64,000 nucleotides of DNA, from contig OX638370.1 in assembly GCA_951812925.1 (NCBI GenBank), positions 39,931,948 through 39,995,947 of the forward strand, written 5' to 3'. Below, in pieces: positions 55,342 through 64,000 of this stretch. The DNA comes from Calliopum simillimum (taxonomy: Eukaryota; Arthropoda; Insecta; Diptera; Lauxaniidae). The stretch's first letter is position 1, and every line of letters starts with the position of its first letter. A program made the position numbers and the translations under genes. The notes under the pieces were generated by a model. That model worked only from the letters and a program-made list of their open reading frames with translations. It had not been told where the DNA came from and did no database searches.

Positions 55342-56433
55342 AGGAGTGAGATCGAAAAAATCTTAACACACGTTTTACCTAATAATTTTTTTTGGGTGTA
55401 AAATTTAAAAAATTTCTTTGATCTAGTTTTCTTTGAAAAATATGTCAGTTATTATTTTTAATGAACAACATGTTGATTTGTTGTGAGTTTGATCAAAATT
55501 AGTGAAGAAAAAGAAGTACGTCTTAAAATTATTAAAAATTTTCAAAAAAATCCAAATTAGTCCTACCAAAAATTGGCCAAAGAATTGAAGGTTTGCCGTC
55601 AAACTGTTTCCAATGCTATAAAACAGTTTCAGGAGAATTTGACCATTGATAGGAAACCTGATTCGGGAAGAAAACAAGGACCACATGATATTGGGAAAGC
55701 CAAGAAAATTTAAAGCATATTGAAAAGATCTCCAAACACATCTGCTAGAAAAGCTGCCCGGTTAGCCTAGTGCGCTGACTATTTGGTGCGAAAAGTTAAA
55801 GCCAACAAGCAGGTTTGAAAAAAACATACAAAGTCCAAAAAGTTCCAGACAGGAATGCTGCAAAAATTTAGACGCCAAAAGTAGGGCTCGGAAAATAAAA
55901 TCGAATTTCATACAAAAATATTCATGTTGTATAATGGACGACGAAACGTATGTACTGGCAGATTTTACGCAGCTTCCGGGTCAAAATTTTTATGTTGCTA
56001 ATGCTCGAAGAAATATCGAAGAACAATTTAGAATCCAAAAGCAGACAAAATTTCCTAAAAAATTCCTTGTATGGCAAGCTATATGCAGTTGCGGCAAAAA
56101 AAGCAAGTCATTTGTTACATTGGGCTCTATAAATACCGAAATATACATCAAAGATTGTTTGAAAAAAAGACTTCTTCCTTTCATAAGAGAGCACAATGTG
56201 TCCACATATTTTTGGCCTGATTTGGCATCATGTCACTACGGCAAGAAGGCTTACCAAAAAAAGGTCAACGAGTTCATAAATAGTGGTTAGAACTGTAAAA
56301 GTTATATTTTTCTGTAATTTGTAAAATATTATCAATTAAATAAAAAAAAAAAAAAATCAAGACTCTAAGATCAACCGTTTTGAAATTATTGAATTTTATA
56401 TATGTATGTTAAGATTTTTTCGATCTCACTCCT
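55342..56433 (+). mobile_element. DD37E-type Tc1/mariner element, 3'-deleted copy
   Basis: Ends match the copy at 12335-13289 (AGGAGTGAGATCGAAAAAAT) with TA on both sides (55340-55341, 56434-56435). 1,092 bp, plus orientation. Retains the transposase N-terminus that the first copy lost. Confidence 0.88.
55500..56290 (+). pseudogene. Transposase pseudogene (DD37E), catalytic Glu deleted
   Basis: The N-terminal helix-turn-helix part is readable in pieces (LAKELKVCRQTVSNAIKQFQ, RKPDSGRKQGPHDIG) with several stops. The core frame (55934-56290) has MDDETYV and FWPDLASCHYGKK. It then jumps to YQKKVNEFINSG, the family C-terminus, removing the segment with the third catalytic residue. The junction falls on an AAGGCT/AAAGCT microhomology. 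Inactive. Confidence 0.85.
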
Positions 56434-56435
56434 TA

Positions 56436-57850
56436 TTATGGCCTCTCCTTGCAGCAGAACTATTATATAATATCCTTTCAACTATTAATCCTGTTTGAAA
56501 GTAAGAAGGAAATAATATCTGCGCTTGTTGAAGCCTCCAAAGGAAAACACTTATTGTAATCAACACAATTCCAGAGCAAGCACGGGCTGAAGCTCTGGAA
56601 GAAAAAATTATCCAATAATTTGGATGAAATCACATTATGCCCACAGCTATATTGTTACACAATGTAAAATGGATCGCAAAGGCAAGAAAAGTTTGGGGAG
56701 CGCATTTACTCCAACAACAATCATGAAAAAAAGCTCGCGTACAAGTTTTACAAATATGATCCTTTGCTGCGGTAATGCAATTTGTCCTTCTGCTAATGTC
56801 GCTGTGAGTTTACGTAATTTAAAAGTTTCACTTTTATAATATATGTACATATATATTGAATATATTACGTACTTATATTTAAATAATCAACATCTTAAAA
56901 AAAAAACACTTAACACAAACATTTCTTTAGCATGATAACGTGTTCATATGGTTATTCAAGGGGATTCCCAAGAATTTATCAAATTAATGACTCTATTGAA
57001 TTAGTAACCCATAACAATATTTCTTTATTTCAGGCGGTCAGCATAAATCATCACGAACTGTTAAATATATCTTTTTTAGCAAATAATCTTTTTCTTGAAC
57101 ACTTTATGACTTTATTCAAAATTTATAAAAAAAATATCAAAGAATTATCGTTATGTTGATATAAAAAATTGTACATTCACCTCTTTTTAAATAGTAATAT
57201 ATGTTTTTATATTTGGTTTTTTTGTTTTTTAATATTTGTTTTTTTTTTTGATTATAAATTAAGTCTCATTTAATATACGGAAAAAGTTTTACGAAAACCG
57301 CCGTTAATTTCCGGTTTGATTTTTAAGCAAAATCGCGCGCGTTGTGCTGCGTCACAAACGTATTTACAACTACGTCTCAAACACAAATAAACAGATATTC
57401 ATTCTTGTAAAAGTTTTTATAACATAATTTTTAGTTTTTTTGAACATCACATGGCTGGAAAGACAAAAGGTAACAAAACGAGAAAAAAAAACTATTACTA
57501 AATGTTGAAAAAATACAAAATCATTAGGCAAAAAAAAAACAAAAAACTACCTTTTGTGCTTAACCGCATATGAACATATGTAGGGTGCTCCAAAAATTTA
57601 AAAAAAAAAAAAATAATTGTGTTGTGCAGAAATTAATCTCAAAACTTTTTGCTTTAGGTCTGAAAACTCTAAAGGAACGAAGATAAGTACAACAGGAAAA
57701 AAACAACGTCGTCCCCACATGTGTGCACACCTTATAACTTTTTCTTCTTCGTAGAATGTCCAAATTTGCATGAAAAATAAAGACTTTATTCTTGCAAAAA
57801 CTTTGGTTTTGGTTTCCAAAAATAGATTTTTTTACGTATTTCAACTACCT
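56436..57850. other. Intergenic, no supported gene
   Basis: Short protein-like pieces occur near 56500-56600 (frames broken) and 56660-56810. The second ends at a GTGAGT, but no intact exon can be defined. Homopolymer-rich beyond 57180. Confidence 0.35.
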
Positions 57851-57904
57851 GGTCGGAAATAGGTCATTTTACTCAAAAGCAAGGGCATCTTACTAAAAAA
57901 TGTA

Positions 57905-58467
57905 CAGTCTGTTAAATAAGAGCGTGGTCATTGTTGTGAGAAAATGAAAATACCCATTGCGAAAATTCTTTTTAATATTGATTTATTTGATCGAAAACTT
58001 CAATGCAAATACATTAATAGCAGGTCCAATCACCCCCAGCATCAATTATAGCTTGACATCTTCGCGACATACTTTGAACAAGATTTTGCGCATACTCTTC
58101 TGAAAACGACCTCCAAATTTTGTGAATGCGTCGAACCAGCTGTTTCAAGTTGCAGGGTCGGTTTTTCTGAAGCTTCATCTTCATTTGCGCCCAAACGTTT
58201 TCAATTGGATTGGCATCGGGCGACTGAGACGGCCAATCCAAAGTCACGACCTTTGGGGTGCAAACACAAAAAAACGGCTTCAAAGCGCGACGCGTACGCG
58301 GTACTCATTTTGGAAAAATGCTGAGAACGCATTGAAAAGAGTGGTCAGCTGATTCACTTTCACGAAGCATGAAGGACAATACTGCCCTCTGTGTGAGAAA
58401 AAAAAATTACAGCATTATACTTTACCGATCGCGAGTAATCGTGACCACGCTCTTATTTAACAGACTG
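57905..58467 (-). mobile_element. Deleted Tc1-like element
   Basis: Inverted ends CAGTCTGTTAAATAAGAGCG flanked by TA (57903-57904, 58468-58469). 563 bp. Only the transposase C-terminus remains. Confidence 0.88.
58014..58283 (-). pseudogene. Tc1 transposase C-terminal fragment
   Basis: LDWPSQSPDANPIENVWAQM includes the Glu of the DD34E triad. EEYAQNLVQSMSRRCQAIID ends the protein, with stop just after GGDWTCY. DNA-binding and first two catalytic Asp regions are deleted. Confidence 0.85.
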
Positions 58468-58735
58468 TATAAACCTAAAAAATGGTTAGAATCGTCGAAA
58501 GAATACGTGTGCATTTTTACAGAACTTTTTGAGAGATTGTTCAGACATAAAAAAATACACAAAAGAAGTTTCAGAAAATTCTGAAAAAAATGCACACGTG
58601 TTCTTTGGATAAGTCTAAGTATTTTTTTCGTAAGATGCCATGCTTTTGAGTAAAAAAGCATTTTTCCGACGGCGAAGTTGGAAAGCGTAAAAAAATCGAT
58701 ATTTTAAAGTGAATAATTACACAGTACTAGTTGAA

Positions 58736-59933
58736 ATAGGTCATTCTTACCTAATTCGGGCATGGGGAATTCAGTGGTGTTAACCGTTTTTCTAGATTGG
58801 TTCATCGTCCCATACAAAAAGTTCAAATCAAAATTTTGTCTAGAAAGTGGTGCTTGTCATAAAGAATCTCTTATTATATTGTAATGAATCAATGATTTTT
58901 CATCAAAAGTATGTTTTCCTGCTCAGGATGTATTAATTGATAATAGAGTTGCTAATTTTGTTATCAATTTATCGGATACTTCTTAACTTTACCTCTAATT
59001 TTTACTGAATTTTCCAATAGAGTGAGTACTAGGCGGACTTGAGTATGCAAAATATGAGAACCGAAAACTGAGCTGAGATTCTCATAAGTCTGACTACAAG
59101 TAACAAGAAAGTGGATGCTGTCAGGATCTGCGGTGGTCCATGGTTTCAAGCCCCTACCCCTGTCCAGCCCAAAACTTGGTTTTCCGTTTTCAGTTTATAT
59201 TGCAATTTATGATAAATTGGGACCTTCTTATTAGGAATGTGATCTTGGTTTTTTCTATCATGTCAGTATCCTAAATTATCCATGTACAAAAGTGAAAATA
59301 TCACTGTTTTGAGGTCTACTAAAAATTATATAACAAATACAGCAAATAGTAAAATTAATTTTTGTTAATGACTATGGATAGCAAAAATTACCCTTAACAA
59401 GCCGTACTTTAACTATTTTTCAATTGGATCACTACATCCCAAGTTATAAGCCTTAATAAAAGGATATCTCACAAGAACATACAAAGGAAATTCCCGGACC
59501 GAAAAACTATAATATAATATATAAAACTATAAAATTTTATTTCTCTTACCAATAACAATATTTTATTGCATTTGCAGAACAAGATGATATGACATATCTA
59601 TTCTAGATTTAGTGAATAAACCTACAAATAACTGAGCAAAAAATAAAATTTTAAGAAAATTCGGAAGAAATTAACATCAAAATAAAAAAATATCCAATAA
59701 ATTGATTAAAAAGTTAGCAATTCGAATGCTCATTAATTCATCATGAACTGGAAAATATACTTTTGATGAAAAATCATTGGTTTATCAAAAGTTACTAAGA
59801 GATTTTTTATGAAAAACACCTCTTTCTAGAAGAATTTTTGATTTGAACTTTTTGTAAGGGGTGATGAACCAATCCAGCAAAACGGTTAACACCACTGACT
59901 TCCCCGTACCCGAATTAGGTAAGAATGACCTAT
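58736..59933. mobile_element. Foldback element FB-10 (arms about 190 bp)
   Basis: Tips ATAGGTCATTCTTACCTAAT / ATTAGGTAAGAATGACCTAT. Arms share GGTGTTAACCGTTTT, ATTGGTTCATC, TTTTTGATTTGAAC or its partner, and ATGATTTTTCATCAAAAGTA. The centre (about 58920-59745) has no coding potential. Related degenerate ends occur in the introns of genes B and C. Confidence 0.82.
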
Positions 59934-59945
59934 CTCCCGCCGGAC

Positions 59946-61515
59946 CAAAAAAAAAAAAATTCTCAAAAACTACTTAGTACAGTGTTATCTATACTACAAA
60001 AGGAAATATATAATTTAATTGTCCTTTTTAAGAGTTCTTCTTACTATTGAGACGGTGTGGGGATGAATCTAAGTTTCGATCCTATCTAACCAACGATCTA
60101 CAAAGTTGAGTAAAATATCGAAAAAACTGAGAAGCTTCGCAAAATTCCGAATCGAATGATATCGAAAATATTGAAAATATCGCGCATTGGTCTCACAGAC
60201 CGTGTGTGCTAATCAGTTTACTGGTATTCTTATGATTCCATTAGGGTTGCGTCTTATGGCCCATGCTTAGTTGCCTGATTAAGACTATTTAGGTTATGCC
60301 TAGTAAAGCGCAAGCCAAATTACTTTGCAGTATAAAAAGATTTTCGATTTGTGTGAGAATATAAAAATGAAATAATTCTCAAATATAAGTGACAGAAATG
60401 AGAATAGTCTTGTGATTTGGTTAACAACAAAACTATTGTCAGTGATCTGTCATAGCAAAGACTAGGCTAAATAGATCGAACGGTGTATTAGTTTGATCTT
60501 ATTTCAATGTGGTCATCTTAAGCAATGAGAACAAGGCGTTAGTGTGTTTGATTAGTAAGTATCTGGGTCATTAAAGAGAAACTGCTGAAGTCGATATTCG
60601 ATAACAAAGCAAAGCAGCATATTTCTTAGAAATATAAGACAAAATTAAATCCTTTTTGCCATGGATATAAGTATTTATGTGTTATGTTTTAAAAGTTCAG
60701 AGATATAGCGCTTTAAGTACCAAGTCCTCTTGGCTTAAAATTACTCGTCCGAAACTTTTTTTCCCCTTTTTGTAAGGATCGATTTCAATTCAATTAATTT
60801 CATAATTTACAAATCTATTTTCAAGGAAATCTTATACTTCCTAAACAAGAACGATGGTAAGATAAGGCAATATTCTTTAGGAAATATATCATAATGATTT
60901 TACAGAATATCATTTGTTTATTTCTATACATTTTTCAAAATCTTGATGATGTTCTTTTATTCTTGTATACTTTATTTGAGCCAAGAAAATGTTTTTTTAA
61001 AAAAATATTTTCTTTCGTTCAAATTTATAAAACCAAAGGTAATATGAAATCTATATGTGAGATGAACTCCAACTTTATCTATTGCATTTTTTAAAACGAA
61101 AGTAATGTCATAATATGAGTTGGCTGACGTTTTGTTAGAAAGGAATAAAATTAAGCTCTGTTTTCACGAAAAGTTTGCTAACTAGTACGTAATTGATGAT
61201 CAAGCTGAAAAAATCATATCTGTCAAATAACCGATTGTTATGGCACAAAATGTGTATGACATTTCTTTTGCTTTGTTTTCCCCACTTTCAAAATTAACAA
61301 ATCCGTTGGATTTATGAATTTCGAAGAAGGCCATAAAAAAAAGTTACTCAGAATAGTCCCAGGAACATTTTTCGATGTTCTACTGATTTCTACACGATCT
61401 TTATATATTCTTATTATATCGGAAACGCAATCCATTATTGTGCATGGAGCATTCCATACTTAACCGGACACCATTTGGGTTTTGCATCTCCGACTGTGTT
61501 TTTTAATAGTAGGTT
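59946..61515. other. Intergenic, no gene seen
   Basis: AT-rich. Short frames are unsupported. No repeat ends recognised. Confidence 0.4.
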
Positions 61516-62770
61516 GGGGAAGACGGGGTAGATTCGTACACGGGGCACCTTTGTACAATGGCTTTATTTCGAAAACTAAAGACGTTGGCATGTCCGGTTC
61601 TTCATATATGTACAATATTGGTGCTTTTGCAACCATTTAGCTTGTGAAATGTGCAAAAGTAATTTTCTTAAATGACTTCAACTTCGTTTAATGGTAGTGA
61701 TTTTTTGCTAAAATTTGATGATACTTCTACTATGTTTATATGAAAATATGCTATTTTACTATGTGTTTACTATTTTTGCGATTTTGCTTATAGTTTTTAA
61801 TTCAAATATCAAAAACCTATGTTAATCAATTTGGGGTACATTCGTACACAAGTTACGGGGTACATTCGTACACACGAATTTACCCTTATGAAGAGTAATT
61901 TTTATTTATTTAGTATAACAAAAGGAAAGGTAGCTATATAATTACCAATTAATTCATGGAATTGCTGAAACACATCCAAAAATAAACGCAATACTCAAAA
62001 GATTAATATACCGCTAGTCGACAGATATGACTGTCATTTCTCAATAGATGCAGGTAATTATGCTTGGGGCAATGGAATAGTTTAACTCTTAATCCTACCA
62101 CATTTTACACACTGTCTTCAACTAATAGAGGCTTGATTGGGCCTTTTTATTGAAAACTGAGAACTGCATTCAGCGAAAACCATGGAAAAGTTCCTACTAT
62201 GTACAATATTCCAAGTCTGGCTAAAGTTTTCAATCATGTCATGGTAAAAATGTTACAAGTGCATTTGAAATGACAAGAATATGGCCATTTAACAAACTTT
62301 TGTGCAGCGACGCAGATTTTGCATCTGTTGGGATTTACCAGTCCAGTTCTATGGCAGATTTGCAAGCGAAAGATGTTCTGTACGTTCAAGAGGATACTCT
62401 TTCATTCGATTCACACACGATTTCATCGCCTTAATTGCTGCATCCATCGTTGCATGTATACTCTACGTTATATACGAATCTACCCATCATATGGGGCATA
62501 TTTCACCATGGAACCTTGCGGTCTATGTGTGGCAATACTGCCGCCACCCTAACCTAACCTAACCTATGGGGCACATTCGTACGTTTTGAGTATCTTCTGA
62601 AAATCTGTCATTACTCTTAATTGATAAATGGGACCGTCTTGAGCTTACGCTACATTAAAAGCTTAATATTGTACTTATTTAACTGCATACTAGTTATTTT
62701 GAAAAAGCTGGTAGCTTGCTTTATTTTTAGCCATAACGTCAAAACTGTACGAATCTACCCCATCTTCCCC
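61516..62770 (+). mobile_element. Pogo-like element remnant with 25-bp inverted repeats
   Basis: Ends GGGGAAGAYGGGGTAGATTC (then GTACA) mirror with one mismatch. Sub-terminal echoes GGGGTACATTCGTACAC (61833, 61857), GGGGCACCTTTGTAC (61543) and GGGGCACATTCGTAC (62568) resemble the ends. Near 62270-62325 a frame reads TRIWPFNKLLCSDADFAS, preceded in another frame by IPSLAKVFNHV; this is the C-terminal GIWPxN signature of pogo/Tigger-type DDE_1 transposases. The catalytic region is gone. Confidence 0.7.
62499..62564 (-). mobile_element. 66-bp insertion with 9-bp target duplication and TTAGG-like end
   Basis: TATGGGGCA at 62490-62498 is repeated at 62565-62573. Removing 62499-62564 restores an uninterrupted pogo-like sub-terminal repeat (GGGGCACATTCGTAC). 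Read on the minus strand, the insert starts with GGTTAGGTTAGGTTAGG and ends ACCATGGTGAAATA. It looks like a retroposed fragment of a short element. Confidence 0.7.
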
Positions 62771-64000
62771 TATTAGTTGAGAATAACATCCATGTGTTTT
62801 TAAAACTTTTTTCATCAAGAGAAAAAATTTTTTAAATGCTCATAGCTTTGCTAATATTCGGTTGAATTTTGTAATTTTTTTCTTTAAATTTTTAGTTTTT
62901 GTATAAACTTTTTATAAAAAATTAGAAAACTCATAAAATTTTTTTATAAAAAGATTTTAAAAAAAAAAACATTATTTTCTGTGACAATGCGAAACCGATT
63001 TCGTCATCATTTTTATAAAACCTTAAATTCTCTTATAAAAAAAATTATTAGAAAAAAAATCATATTTTACATAAAAAGTTCATTTAAAAACAAACATTTT
63101 AAATAAAAAATTAAAATAAATAACAAAAAATTAAATTGAATTTTTAAAATTTTTTAAAAAATGTATATCCCTTGGAGGGCTTTGAAAAAAATTGGATTCT
63201 ATTCTCAACTAGTGCTATGAGAAAAAAAAGTTTCAAAAACTGAAGGATGCAACAGCCAAATGATGTCGGGTATTTTATAGAATACCCCATATAAAGAAAC
63301 ATGATAGTGGCAACTCAATCGATAATTGTTTATGCAACATATAAAATTTTTAAGGAATCATGAGGACAAAGTAATTTTTGTTGACAAAGGCCAATTTTAA
63401 ATAAAAATACTTTTGCTACAAAACAGAAAAACTGTTTACTTTACAAATATGATGGATAATACCGATCCGCAAAATGTGTAAACATAAAATATTTGTTTAT
63501 ATAAACATTGCGGACAATTAAGATAATAGTATAAGCTTCCTGATGAAATATTAACAATATATCTACTAGTGGAAACCACAATATCTGCGTGTTTATCTGA
63601 ATATTGTAAAATTCTCAGAATGATATCGTAGACTTATGAGAACGGCAGAAATTTACATATAAAAAATTGGAATTGGAAACGAGAACTTACTATGTTGATG
63701 CATACCAACTGTCAATATGCGCATATATTCGATTTTTGTTGACAATCAAGAGATAATGGTATAAACATCCGATTGTAATAGCTATTTGCAATATGTCACT
63801 TGTATAGCAATCCATATCATTTCTACAGATTCCCTTAACTTTAGACACATTATTGTTATTGTTGAATGCTGTAGACTTATGGGAAAAAACATATTTTCAA
63901 GTGTCGAATATAATTTTTTGAACTCTATATGGTCTACTGGTATTGGATGCATATGATGCTATATTTTTTATGGTGAATTTCCTGGTACATATAAAAAATC
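62771..64000. other. AT-rich intergenic, no gene seen
   Basis: Very AT-rich, with many short TTTATAAAA runs to about 63150. No transposon ends or credible reading frames. Confidence 0.4.

Larger units (their letters stand above)
57851..58671. mobile_element. Foldback element FB-11, same family as FB-3, split by a Tc1 copy
   Basis: Outer arms GGTCGGAAATAGGTCATTTT / GCATTTTTCCGAC, ACTCAAAAGC and GCATCTTACTAAAAAATG mirror GTAAGATGCCATGCTTTTGA. Inner arms AATACGTGTGCATTTTTACA / TGCACACGTGTTCTTTGG. The left arm is interrupted by the Tc1 element at 57905-58467; without it the arms pair continuously. Confidence 0.78.

Noticed and set aside
56500..56815. Protein-like pieces ending at a GTGAGT, possible exon
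   Set aside because: Frames are broken between the pieces and no acceptor or partner exon could be defined.
62302..62562. 86-codon plus-strand ORF
   Set aside because: It spans a pogo-like relic, unrelated sequence and the 66-bp insertion.
62548..62564. CCTAA repeats as telomeric DNA
   Set aside because: Only three copies inside a small insertion with target duplication, so not a telomere.

Overview
The window is AT-rich nuclear DNA from a higher fly (Schizophora). The evidence is intron-containing genes with TATA/Inr core promoters, several mariner/Tc1 families of the kinds common in flies, and a very high load of long inverted-repeat (foldback) elements. I cannot choose between a tephritid and a muscoid fly from sequence alone. 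No bacterial, viral or CRISPR content was seen.

Genes. All confident genes are papain-family (C1A) cysteine proteases with an I29 propeptide, and all are on the minus strand. Three head-to-tail paralogues share a 108-nt first exon (signal peptide plus start of the propeptide) and the same core promoter. Gene A has only its first exon in the window (983-1090); the rest lies beyond base 1. Gene B is join(4062-4958, 7335-7442). Gene C is join(15852-16757, 24868-24975). In B and C the catalytic cysteine is glycine while the His, the Asn and the oxyanion Gln remain, so both look like dead, secreted pseudoproteases. Gene D, join(36421-37129, 42681-43009), is a more distant cathepsin L-like protease with an intact catalytic triad. 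Weaker candidates are a small two-exon plus-strand gene (26769-27155), an isolated plus-strand coding exon (30423-30506) and a minus-strand exon-like ORF (35757-36047).

Repeats. Almost everything else is repetitive. Foldback elements lie at about 8652-9580, 9761-12002 (holding two further palindromes), 17229-17908, 18785-20648, 20852-23168 (mariner-derived), 28437-31409 (arms built of 29-bp tandem units), 34295-35227, 47940-49240, 50228-52035, 52081-54000, 57851-58671 and 58736-59933. Two array families recur. Array A has units of about 142 bp plus a terminal module; array B has units of about 120 bp. DNA transposons include two deleted DD37E Tc1/mariner copies, a deleted Tc1, four mariner fragments, three pogo-like remnants, a piggyBac-like element and several short MITEs.

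History. Genes A-C arose by tandem duplication that copied promoter, first exon and the start of intron 1. Gene C's intron then grew to about 8.1 kb by nested insertions, against about 2.4 kb in B. Breaks in array A by two foldbacks and a MITE give a relative order of insertions.
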